Origin: an uncultured Candidatus Udaeobacter sp.
Lineage (GTDB): Bacteria > Verrucomicrobiota > Verrucomicrobiia > Chthoniobacterales > UBA10450
Length of the DNA: 6,010 nucleotides
Direction: 5' to 3'
Assembly (NCBI GenBank): GCA_955652715.1
Contig: CATPBS010000362.1
Span: 1-6,010 of the forward strand
Under the pieces are notes generated by a model. That model made no database searches. It was not told the DNA's origin and was given only the letters and a program-made list of their open reading frames with translations. Below, piece after piece: positions 1-5,543 of the stretch. Each line of letters starts with the position of its first letter. Within the stretch, counting starts at the first letter, position 1. The position numbers and the translations under genes are program-made.

Positions 1-158
1 CGAACCGTGACCGCAACCCCTCCTCCCTTGCCGTTCTCCGGCAATATCGGTTGAACCTTTTCCGCGACGATCTGTTCAACGTTGAGCTGTGCGCGGGCGA
101 GACCGGCGGTCAACAAAGTCCCGAATACGGTCACAATCACGATGTGTTTTGGAATCAT
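1..158 (-). CDS. Secreted serine hydrolase / class C beta-lactamase-like protein, N-terminal part (cut by window edge)
   Basis: Only the first 52 codons are present; the gene runs off the left edge. The ATG at 158 is the first possible start, since an in-frame TGA lies six codons upstream, and a weak GAAGAG stands at a plausible ribosome-binding distance. Residues 1-23 form a typical signal peptide: a basic start (MIPKH), a hydrophobic core, and an ARA cleavage site at 21-23. The mature start has a helix-like NVEQIVAEKVQPIL followed by GGGVAVTV (about 45-52). This resembles the opening of class C beta-lactamase-fold proteins, where an N-terminal helix leads to a 'GxAVAV' strand before the serine domain. 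The catalytic SxxK and YxN motifs would lie outside the window, so enzyme activity cannot be judged. The signal peptide is clear; the family call is moderate. It could be any secreted penicillin-binding-like hydrolase or another exported protein. Confidence 0.5.
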   Translation of the reverse strand, partial: MIPKHIVIVTVFGTLLTAGLARAQLNVEQIVAEKVQPILPENGKGGGVAVTV

Positions 159-418
159 GGGCGCGACTCTTCACCGCTTAAGCAGTTTCCGCAACGTCGA
201 GCAATTGTACGATCGACGTATCCATGCAACGCACAGAGTTATCGCGAAGATTGCAACGGAACCGCTGACGTTTGACTTAAGTAAGAGGCGACAAGAGCGT
301 GGATAAAGTGCTCTCCGACCATCCGTGGCTGAGGTGTAAGCTTGTTAGACACTACAATGTTGCCCGAACAACTGCACCTACGGCGCGATCAACCCGCAAT
401 CCGTCCTTGCGCGACAGC
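159..418. other. Intergenic spacer without recognisable gene
   Basis: This spacer lies between the stop of the glycosyltransferase gene and the start of the secreted hydrolase gene, both on the minus strand. I see no convincing coding region, RNA gene or strong intrinsic terminator. On the minus strand a TACAAT (204-209) lies about 45 bases upstream of the hydrolase start. The only nearby -35-like word (TTGCAT, 224-229) is 14 bases away, shorter than usual, so a promoter is possible but not supported. ORFs on the plus strand here look like chance readings. Confidence 0.4.
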
Positions 419-2023
419 TCAGCGCGTAATCAAGACGTAACCGCTCCCCTGCTCTCCTTGTCGCTCACTGGATTTCAATTGAGAAAGAGCAGCATCGCGA
501 AGTTCACGCATCAGACCGGGCGCTTTCCGTGTTGACGCTACCAGTTCGTCGACATTTCCACTGTTCCATTCCGTGACCGCATCCTGCGGTTCGATGAAAT
601 GCGTTTTCTGCAAATAGAGCAGTAACCCTTCGTCCTTCGCGGATACCACTTCGTAACGCCAGTGATGCGACGCGGCCTCGCGACGAACCTCGCGTCCGAA
701 AATAGCCAGCGCATCGCGATGATCGCGATAACCAGAGATGACTTTGGAAATTGTGTAGCCGCCAGTGAAGAGGATTGCCAAGAGCAATGCGAGTGCGCTC
801 CATCGATAAATGTAGGTGCACGACGCCTTGGCTTCTGTAGCCACCGGCCTGTGGCCGGTCAGATCTGAATCAACGCCCATTAGGGAACGGCTCACAGAGC
901 CGTGGCTACAGGGAGCGGCGTTCCGACCAATTTGCGCCGCGAGTAGCAAGCAGAGCGGCGGTACAATCGGAAAAATTCGATCGACGCGTTTTGAGGGAAT
1001 CAGTGACATGACGATCAGGCCGCCCAGGCTCCAGCAAAGCAGCCAGAAAGTTTCAGGAGACATTTCGCGAAAAATTGAGCGCAGTCGCCATTTTCGAGAA
1101 TGAAGATCGGCGAGCGCGATACCAATCATCAACACGCTCCACGGAGCAAATTTGTGCAGCAAATGCAGTAAGTAAAAATAAAGGGGTTGCGGCCGATGAA
1201 TTGTTTCGCCGAAGCGCGCAATAAATTCACGCATCACAACCTCATCAAAGAAGCCGGGCTGAAAAAGGATGCCACCAGTCACCCATAACAAAAAAACAGC
1301 CAGCGAGGCGATCCATGGCCACCAGCCAGACCAGGGACTCTCTATCAACTGCACGTTATGAGCTTCACCGGAGTCACCGACCCCGGCTACAACTCTGCTG
1401 TAACTGCGAGTGCGTCGGCTGCGTTTCCATTCAAACAGCGCAATCCCAGGAAGTAGAAACGCATAAACAATTGGCCCTTTGATCAACATTGCGATGGTAA
1501 GCATGGCAAAGAGGTAAACTCGATCGCGCGATTTCCATTCTTCCTGCCTTTGGATTTTTTTCCAGATCAACACGCCTATGAGAAAAATCACGAGCGTGAG
1601 CGGCATATCTGTGCGGACGAGTGTGGCTAACCGCGGGCTCAGCAGATTCAATCCAAATGCGCCCAGCGCAATTAAGCCGGCGGTTAATCCATACGCAGAC
1701 TCGGCAGTGCGAAACAACAGCAACGCCAAAGCAACCGCAGCGAAAAACGACGGCAGCCGCCACGCTACATCCCATGATCGGGTTGTTGTAAAAAGCGCGG
1801 CTGAAATCCATCCTACGAGCGGCGGCTTGGTTGCTACATTCTCATGCGGCGTCTGCTGGTACAACCAGTGGCCTTCCTGGATCATCTCGAACGAAGTAAA
1901 TGCCTGCTTAGCCTGGTCGTAGTCGTCGAGCTGCCATGGCAAATTGGCGATTAGAAACAAGAGAAAGCTTACGGCAGCAATGATCCAAACGGTGCGTTGG
2001 TCTTCGAGCAGGCCTCTTGTCAT
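419..2023 (-). CDS. GT39/ArnT-like integral membrane glycosyltransferase
   Basis: A 534-residue polytopic membrane protein with about 11-12 predicted hydrophobic helices. It resembles the GT-C fold enzymes of the ArnT/PMT (GT39) group, which move a sugar from a polyprenyl-phosphate carrier to a lipid or protein on the periplasmic side. Supporting motifs: an acidic DDYDQAKQAF after the first helix (33-42), where GT-C enzymes carry their catalytic aspartate; KPPLVGW (66-72); RTDMPLT (137-143); IKGP (181-184); and IPSKRVDRIFPIVPP (342-356), matching the 'P.KR' region before a late helix in ArnT-like proteins. After the last helix (about 406-424) a soluble tail of about 110 residues would be periplasmic. 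Two loops carry hydrophilic insertions coded by palindromic repeats (residues about 212-219 and 371-397). The start has no strong Shine-Dalgarno. The substrate cannot be read from sequence; lipid A or another envelope glycan is a guess from context. Confidence 0.85.
   Translation of the reverse strand: MTRGLLEDQRTVWIIAAVSFLLFLIANLPWQLDDYDQAKQAFTSFEMIQEGHWLYQQTPHENVATKPPLVGWISAALFTTTRSWDVAWRLPSFFAAVALALLLFRTAESAYGLTAGLIALGAFGLNLLSPRLATLVRTDMPLTLVIFLIGVLIWKKIQRQEEWKSRDRVYLFAMLTIAMLIKGPIVYAFLLPGIALFEWKRSRRTRSYSRVVAGVGDSGEAHNVQLIESPWSGWWPWIASLAVFLLWVTGGILFQPGFFDEVVMREFIARFGETIHRPQPLYFYLLHLLHKFAPWSVLMIGIALADLHSRKWRLRSIFREMSPETFWLLCWSLGGLIVMSLIPSKRVDRIFPIVPPLCLLLAAQIGRNAAPCSHGSVSRSLMGVDSDLTGHRPVATEAKASCTYIYRWSALALLLAILFTGGYTISKVISGYRDHRDALAIFGREVRREAASHHWRYEVVSAKDEGLLLYLQKTHFIEPQDAVTEWNSGNVDELVASTRKAPGLMRELRDAALSQLKSSERQGEQGSGYVLITR
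835..911. repeat. REPIN-like inverted pair of REP hairpins inside the glycosyltransferase ORF
   Basis: The 77-bp element is bounded by the perfect inverted repeat CTGTAGCCAC (835-844) and GTGGCTACAG (902-911). Each half has the same plan. The plus-strand unit is GTAGCC (837-842) followed by the hairpin ACCGGCC-TGT-GGCCGGT (843-859). The minus-strand unit is GTAGCC (complement of 904-909) followed by ACGGCTC-TGT-GAGCCGT (complement of 887-903). The stems differ in sequence but both pair perfectly over 7 bp and share the TGT loop. Two inverted REPs, each with a 5' GTAG box, is the architecture known for REP doublets/REPINs mobilised by RAYT (TnpA-REP) transposases. It lies in frame within the glycosyltransferase and encodes residues 371-397, in the loop before the last membrane helix. 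No RAYT gene is visible in the window. Confidence 0.8.
1368..1390 (-). repeat. Solitary REP-like unit inside the glycosyltransferase ORF
   Basis: Read on the minus strand, a GTAGCC box (complement of 1385-1390) overlaps the foot of a hairpin with arms CCGGGGTC and GACTCCGG around a GGT loop (1368-1386). The stem pairs over 8 bp with one G-T wobble. The plan matches the two units at 835-911: GTAGCC, a GC-rich stem, and a 3-nt loop ending in GT. No inverted partner is visible nearby. It encodes residues about 212-219 (AGVGDSGE) in a hydrophilic stretch between two predicted membrane helices (about 198 to 232), without breaking the frame. Confidence 0.6.
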
Positions 2024-2138
2024 GGCGAGTGAACTCGAGACATCTCTAATTGTTAGAATCCAGAGATTGATTTCGTTCGCTCCCGCTCACTGACCCTCTC
2101 GGGCTGTCCCGTCCGTGTCGCTCGCCCCCATCGCTCCA

Positions 2139-2174
2139 CTCCTCGACTGCGCTGCGCTCCGCTCGGAATGACAG
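2139..2174. repeat. GAGCG-rich intergenic repeat
   Basis: On the minus strand the segment reads CTGTCATTCCGAGCGGAG followed by CGCAGCGCAGTCGAGGAG. It resembles a class of short intergenic repeats I remember from several bacterial genomes, with a conserved 'TCATTCCGAGCG' start and 'AGTCGAGGA' end; I have not searched for it. The stretch further left (about 2070-2138) has more CGCTC/GCTC words with irregular spacing, so the whole spacer looks low in complexity. It begins ten bases beyond the cyclase stop codon. At the right end ATGAC-T-GTCAT (2168-2178) is a very small palindrome; it does not look like a standard terminator. Confidence 0.4.
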
Positions 2175-2183
2175 TCATGTGGC

Positions 2184-2831
2184 TCAGTCGCGCCAAAGAA
2201 CTGCGCGCACCGGTGCTCCATCGCTGCCGGCGATTTTCAGGGGGAGCGCCGCGAAATTATAAATACCGGGAGGGACATCGCTCAGATCAAGCGATTCAAC
2301 GATCGCGATGCCGGCCCGGGCGAGCGCGTGATGATTCTGCAGCGATTTTGAATCGATCTCATCCATCGAGGGCAAATCAACTCCGATTAGCCTTACGCCA
2401 TTTTTCTGCAGCCACGCCGGGACATCGGCTGCGATCACGGGAATTTGATCTGGAAAAACTGTGGAGTCACTCCATCGACCGGTCTTTACGAGAAGCCGCG
2501 AGGTCGCCGCGATATCTTCGGCATGCGGGCGGAGATCTTCGGTAGTGATGAGGTGTTTTCCCTTTGACTGAAAAAAACTTTGGGCAAGATCGATCACGGT
2601 TGCGCGACCCAGGTAAACGTCGAGCGGCGCTTTTTCGATCGATTCCCCTTTTGGATCAAAGTGGAATCGCGCATCGGCATGCGTGCCGTTGTGCACGCTC
2701 ATCGTGATGGCGCCAAGATTCACGGTCTGGCCTTTCGGGATCTCTGTCGTCAATCGATAATGAAACGGCTCGTCGCCGGGCCATTCTGCCAGATCGTTGG
2801 AAAGCGTTCGTGAAATATCCCAAATCTTCAT
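2184..2831 (-). CDS. kynB: KynB-like cyclase family protein (probable arylformamidase)
   Basis: A 215-residue protein, close to the usual length of bacterial KynB (about 210). KynB hydrolyses N-formyl-L-kynurenine to kynurenine and formate in tryptophan breakdown, in the cytoplasm, with metal ions bound by histidines and an aspartate. The cyclase-family signature HxGTHxDxxxHF is seen as H47-NGTH51-AD53-ARFH57-F. Other family-like segments are WPGDEPF (17-23), GVDLPSMDEIDSKSL (150-164), the HH pair at 167-168, ESLDLSDVPPGIY (179-191) and ALPLKIAG (195-202), ending in APVRAVLW. These match KynB better than more distant cyclases. The usual family motif is 'HxGTHxDAPxHF'; here the AP is replaced by AR. 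No other kynurenine-pathway gene is visible, so the exact substrate is open; other cyclase-family hydrolases or an isatin-hydrolase-like enzyme remain possible. The ATG at 2831 fits the family start; no clear Shine-Dalgarno precedes it. Confidence 0.75.
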   Translation of the reverse strand: MKIWDISRTLSNDLAEWPGDEPFHYRLTTEIPKGQTVNLGAITMSVHNGTHADARFHFDPKGESIEKAPLDVYLGRATVIDLAQSFFQSKGKHLITTEDLRPHAEDIAATSRLLVKTGRWSDSTVFPDQIPVIAADVPAWLQKNGVRLIGVDLPSMDEIDSKSLQNHHALARAGIAIVESLDLSDVPPGIYNFAALPLKIAGSDGAPVRAVLWRD

Positions 2832-2855
2832 CGTGTGATCAGGTCTGCGATCGGC

Positions 2856-2861
2856 TCTATA
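2856..2861 (-). promoter_or_regulatory. Possible -10 box for the KynB-like gene
   Basis: On the minus strand TATAGA lies about 24 bases upstream of the ATG, which would leave a short leader of under 20 bases. The -35 region is AT-rich (around AATTTAATG) but has no good TTGACA match at the right distance. The palindromic element at 2901-3090 would separate this promoter from lpxB, which supports independent transcription. Weak evidence only. Confidence 0.25.
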
Positions 2862-2900
2862 GAAGCGATCCGCCTCATTAAATTGTGATCCGAAATTTGA

Positions 2901-3090
2901 AAATAGCCCAGTGTTTTAACACTGGGAAACCAGACGTTATTTAGTCACAAGTCCCAAGAGGGACGGCAGAAATCGTCCTCATTGCCGCTCCAACGTCTTT
3001 GATGCGCACTGGCTCGGAACGGTTCTTTCGTCCCTGAGGGACTCAATTTTTCTCTTCGCTATAACCCAGCGTTAAAACGCTGGGCTATTT
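2901..3090. repeat. 190-bp nested palindromic element (MITE-like) between lpxB and the cyclase gene
   Basis: The element has perfect 11-bp terminal inverted repeats, AAATAGCCCAG (2901-2911) and CTGGGCTATTT (3080-3090). Each end carries its own hairpin: CCCAGTGTT/AACACTGGG (2907-2926) and CCCAGCGTT/AACGCTGGG (3065-3084). The two hairpins differ at one position in each arm, T-A in one and C-G in the other, so pairing is kept. Inside, a second inverted pair of small hairpins appears: GTCCC-AAGA-GGGAC (2951-2964) and GTCCC-TGA-GGGAC (3030-3042). GGGACG is followed a few bases later by AGAA on the plus strand at the left unit and on the minus strand at the right unit. No ORF of note lies within it. 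The T-containing run after the left hairpin on the minus strand (CTATTTTC) means it may also act as a terminator for lpxB. Confidence 0.75.
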
Positions 3091-3153
3091 CCGTACATTG
3101 TTCGCCATAAGTTGGTCCGAAATGTTTCATTCGTGCGAGGCGTTAGAGGGCGC

Positions 3154-3171
3154 GTCGCTACAGATAGCGAC
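3154..3171 (-). terminator. Hairpin directly after the lpxB stop codon
   Basis: GTCGCTA (3154-3160) and TAGCGAC (3165-3171) form a perfect 7-bp stem with a 4-base loop. It begins on the very next base after the lpxB TAG (3172-3174, minus strand). It lacks a following T run (GCGCCC follows), so it is not a textbook intrinsic terminator. It could stabilise the mRNA end or be a fragment of a repeat, since CTGTAGCGAC on the minus strand resembles the CTGTAGCCAC end of the REP units at 835-911. Confidence 0.4.
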
Positions 3172-4305
3172 CTAGTCCATGCCCAACTCTTCCATGATTG
3201 CTCGTGCTGCTCTGTCGCTAGCTCCGGTGCCGCCCAATTTAGTAATCATTGCATCAAATTCGGAAGTCATCTGCGCGCGCGCGCGTGCGTTTTCCATTAA
3301 CAGCCGCACGGCCTTGGCGACGGCACCCGGCTCTGCCCGGTGCTGAATAAATTCCGGAACCACTTCTTTGCCTGCAAGCAAATTAGGCATGCCAAGATAC
3401 TTCACGTTTACGACCAGACGCGCTGCGAGGTAGGTCGGCCAGGCCACCTTGTAAATCAGCACAAAAGGCATCCGGAAATAGGCAGCCTCCAGGGTGGCAC
3501 TTCCCGAGGCAACGATCCCCGCAAAAGCTCGCTGCATTAGCGTTGCCGTTTCGCCAACTCTAATTTGAATTCGCTGTCGATTTTGCAATTGGTCCAGTGC
3601 ACCAGTTGCCGGACTCATTTCGCGAGCGAGTTCCTCGGATGCGGCCGCAACTTGAAAGCGCAGAGTGGGCTTGGCTTCCAAAAGCAGGCGCGCTGTTTCG
3701 ATCATTACCGGAAAAATTTTTCGCACCTCACGCAAACGACTGCCTGGGAAAAGCCCAATTAAATTCGGGTCGCGCTCGACATCGAGTTTGCAGGCCTGCA
3801 ATCTTTCAATCATCGGATGGCCGACGAATACCGCGCGCAGGCCTGATTCGTTGTAGAGATCGGATTCAAACGGAAAAATGCAGAGCACCAGATCGAGAGA
3901 GAGCGCCATCTTCTTGATCCGGCCACGGTTCCAAGCCCACACCTGCGGACTGATATAATAAATTACCTTTTGTCGTCGCGATTGTCTTCGCAGTGCGCGG
4001 GCAAGCCGCAAATTAAATCCCGGGTAGTCGATCAACACGACTGCGTCCGGTTTGCTCTCCATAATTTCTGCGAGTGTTTCGCGAAATTCTTTTCGAAAAT
4101 AACCATACTTCCTGAGCACTTCCCACAACCCAAGGACGGCGGCGTCGCCAATCCAGTTTTTGAATTGCTTGCCCGCGATCTCCTGCATTTCCGGACCGCC
4201 CCGGCCAATGAACTTAAGCCCGAGATCCAACTCGCGGAGGGATCGCATCAACGCGGCGCCGTGATTGTCGGCGCTCACTTCGCCAGCGACGAAGTAGATC
4301 GTCAC
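3172..4305 (-). CDS. lpxB: Lipid-A-disaccharide synthase LpxB
   Basis: A 377-residue GT19 glycosyltransferase, close to the 382 of the E. coli enzyme. LpxB joins UDP-2,3-diacylglucosamine and 2,3-diacylglucosamine-1-phosphate (lipid X) into the lipid A disaccharide at the inner face of the inner membrane. Family landmarks in order: AGEVSADNHGA (7-17), IGRGGPEM (33-40), the LIDYPGFNLRLA block (91-102) holding the conserved aspartate D93, YYISPQVWAW (116-125), FPFE (144-147), VGHP (161-164), LFPGSR with E193 (185-193), ASGSATLEAA (266-275) and MPNLLAGKEVVPEFIQ (306-321). The usual SGD near the N-terminus is SAD here. The start is a GTG at 4305; no ATG lies between it and an in-frame TAG about 28 codons upstream, and the chosen start puts the first strand (IYFVAGE) where the family has it. 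It lies 117 bases downstream of the oxidoreductase gene, with a hairpin between them. Confidence 0.95.
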   Translation of the reverse strand: MTIYFVAGEVSADNHGAALMRSLRELDLGLKFIGRGGPEMQEIAGKQFKNWIGDAAVLGLWEVLRKYGYFRKEFRETLAEIMESKPDAVVLIDYPGFNLRLARALRRQSRRQKVIYYISPQVWAWNRGRIKKMALSLDLVLCIFPFESDLYNESGLRAVFVGHPMIERLQACKLDVERDPNLIGLFPGSRLREVRKIFPVMIETARLLLEAKPTLRFQVAAASEELAREMSPATGALDQLQNRQRIQIRVGETATLMQRAFAGIVASGSATLEAAYFRMPFVLIYKVAWPTYLAARLVVNVKYLGMPNLLAGKEVVPEFIQHRAEPGAVAKAVRLLMENARARAQMTSEFDAMITKLGGTGASDRAARAIMEELGMD

Positions 4306-4367
4306 GGATCCGATTTTCGTTGTGACCGCGAGCCGGTGGCCTGTTCTCGCCCGATAGTCCTCAAGAA

Positions 4368-4384
4368 ACCGCCCACTGGGCGGT
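4368..4384 (-). terminator. Hairpin between the oxidoreductase gene and lpxB
   Basis: ACCGCCC (4368-4374), loop ACT, GGGCGGT (4378-4384) is a perfect 7-bp GC-rich stem. On the minus strand it is followed by TTTCTTGAGG, a short T-rich run. It starts about 40 bases after the oxidoreductase stop and ends about 60 bases before the lpxB GTG. It could be a weak intrinsic terminator or an attenuator that lowers lpxB readthrough. With only a broken T run, termination is likely partial. Confidence 0.45.
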
Positions 4385-4422
4385 GTCTAAAGCATTCGTC
4401 GCCAGAACGCATCAGCGAACTC

Positions 4423-5343
4423 TTACCCACTCGCCGCGATTTGCTTCGTGATTTTAACTGCCAGCTCCAATGCCGCTGTGGCCTGAGAACCGGAAACGCG
4501 CGGCTGGCGTCCCGTGCTTGCACATTCGATGAACGAAGTGAGTTGAAGCTTGAGTGGTTCTTCGTGTTCAACGCTGACTCTGTCACGCCAAATCTGTTTT
4601 CCAACGCGCCGGTAGATTTCACCGCTTTGATTTTGATAATCGAGCGAGAGATAAGCGTCTTCCTGAAAAATGCGAATCTTGCGGACTCGCTCGGGACTGA
4701 TGCGGCTCGCGGTCACATTTGCCACGCAACCATCTTCGAAGTGCAGTCGCACGTTGGCGATATCTTCGCTGCGGCTAAGCACGGGCACACCTACCGAATC
4801 AATACTCCACAGAGGCGAACGGACGAAATGTAAAATGACCTCCAGATCATGGATCATTAAATCGAGAACGACACCGATATCCGTACCGCGTTCCGAGTAG
4901 GGTCTGAGGCGATGCGCTTCGATGAACCGTGGATGGATCAGATGTTTTTCAAGAGCGTCCAAGACTGGGTTGAAACGTTCCACGTGGCCAACCTGCAAGA
5001 TCAGGCCGTTGCGCGAGGCCAATTCTGCGAGTTCAGACGCGTGCCCAGTGTTGTCAGTGATCGGCTTTTCGACCAGGACATGTTTGCCCTTCGTAAGGAG
5101 AGATCGCGCAATCGCGTGGTGCGTATTGGTGGGCGTCGCCACGGAAGCGGCGTCAACCATCCCAATGAAGTCATCGAGCGACTTGGCAGCTGTAGCGCCG
5201 AACTTGGTCGCAATTGTGCGGTTCGTGATCGGATCCACATCGTACACCGCGGTGAACTCAGCGGACGGAGTCTCCGCATACAATCGCGCATGATTGCTCC
5301 CAATATGCCCAACTCCAACAACGCCAATGCGCAAATTTTTCAT
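4423..5343 (-). CDS. Gfo/Idh/MocA family oxidoreductase, possible UDP-GlcNAc 3-dehydrogenase (GnnA-like)
   Basis: A 306-residue NAD(P)-dependent oxidoreductase. The N-terminal Rossmann domain shows GVGHIG (10-15), an acidic YDVDP after strand 2 (34-38), ATPTNTHH (69-76) and the family's EKP (92-94) with K93. The C-terminal domain has GHVERFNP (119-126) and DLMIHDLEVIL (161-171), where H165 stands at the usual catalytic histidine position. The GH(V/I)ERFNP block and the place next to lpxB recall GnnA, which in Acidithiobacillus ferrooxidans lies with the aminotransferase gnnB between lpxA and lpxB and oxidises the 3-OH of UDP-GlcNAc. If so, the cell would make lipid A with amide-linked acyl chains at position 3. 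No gnnB-like gene or lpxA is in the window, so the substrate is inference. The ATG at 5343 overlaps an upstream ORF by ATGA and lacks a clear Shine-Dalgarno. Confidence 0.85.
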   Translation of the reverse strand: MKNLRIGVVGVGHIGSNHARLYAETPSAEFTAVYDVDPITNRTIATKFGATAAKSLDDFIGMVDAASVATPTNTHHAIARSLLTKGKHVLVEKPITDNTGHASELAELASRNGLILQVGHVERFNPVLDALEKHLIHPRFIEAHRLRPYSERGTDIGVVLDLMIHDLEVILHFVRSPLWSIDSVGVPVLSRSEDIANVRLHFEDGCVANVTASRISPERVRKIRIFQEDAYLSLDYQNQSGEIYRRVGKQIWRDRVSVEHEEPLKLQLTSFIECASTGRQPRVSGSQATAALELAVKITKQIAASG

Positions 5344-5543
5344 GTCGCACGTATTCGATCTGCTAAGTAATTTGACGTCAGTTCAGTTAAGATCTTCGTC
5401 CCCTCTGCTGATCCGCCCTTCGTGGGAATGCTATCCAGGTAAGAAGATACTGCTTTAAACTCGGATGCAGTCTTTATTTTCTGTGTTCTTAAGACTCTGC
5501 TAATTCGCTCATCATCATCCTCGCAATTACTTCTCCCGCCCAT
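5340..5543 (-). CDS. Doubtful 67-residue ORF overlapping the oxidoreductase start
   Basis: The ORF starts at an ATG at 5543 and ends with TGA sharing the ATGA overlap (5340-5343) with the oxidoreductase start, a layout typical of translational coupling. The product is charged and soluble, with an acidic start (CEDDDER, 7-13), no signal peptide, no membrane segment, no cysteine pair and no motif I recognise. No Shine-Dalgarno precedes the ATG. The DNA is visibly richer in A and T than the flanking genes. It may be a small real gene, the remnant of a larger one, or chance. The overlap is the only argument in its favour. Confidence 0.25.
   Translation of the reverse strand: MGGRSNCEDDDERISRVLRTQKIKTASEFKAVSSYLDSIPTKGGSAEGTKILTELTSNYLADRIRAT

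Noticed and set aside
51..535. Several plus-strand ORFs over the left end
   Set aside because: They overlap the secreted hydrolase start, the spacer and the glycosyltransferase end on the opposite strand, and show no motif or ribosome-binding site.
835..911. Intrinsic terminator or internal regulatory hairpins in the glycosyltransferase
   Set aside because: There are no T runs after the stems, and the paired GTAGCC boxes in inverted order fit a REP doublet better.
1431..1811. Second minus-strand ORF within the glycosyltransferase gene
   Set aside because: It is an alternative frame of the same DNA; the main frame carries all the family motifs.
2829..2853. CRP-like TGTGATCA site before the KynB-like gene
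   Set aside because: Only one half-site matches; there is no TCACA partner at the right spacing, and the location would be within the leader.
2901..3090. CRISPR array
   Set aside because: The repeats are inverted and occur twice, not as regularly spaced direct repeats with unique spacers.
4302..4622. Minus-strand ORF of 106 codons running into the lpxB start
   Set aside because: Most of it overlaps the 3' end of the oxidoreductase in another frame, and its product is basic and motif-free.
3970..4833. Long plus-strand ORF (287 codons)
   Set aside because: It lies opposite lpxB and the oxidoreductase, both with clear family motifs, and its translation has no recognisable motif. It is a shadow of the minus-strand genes.
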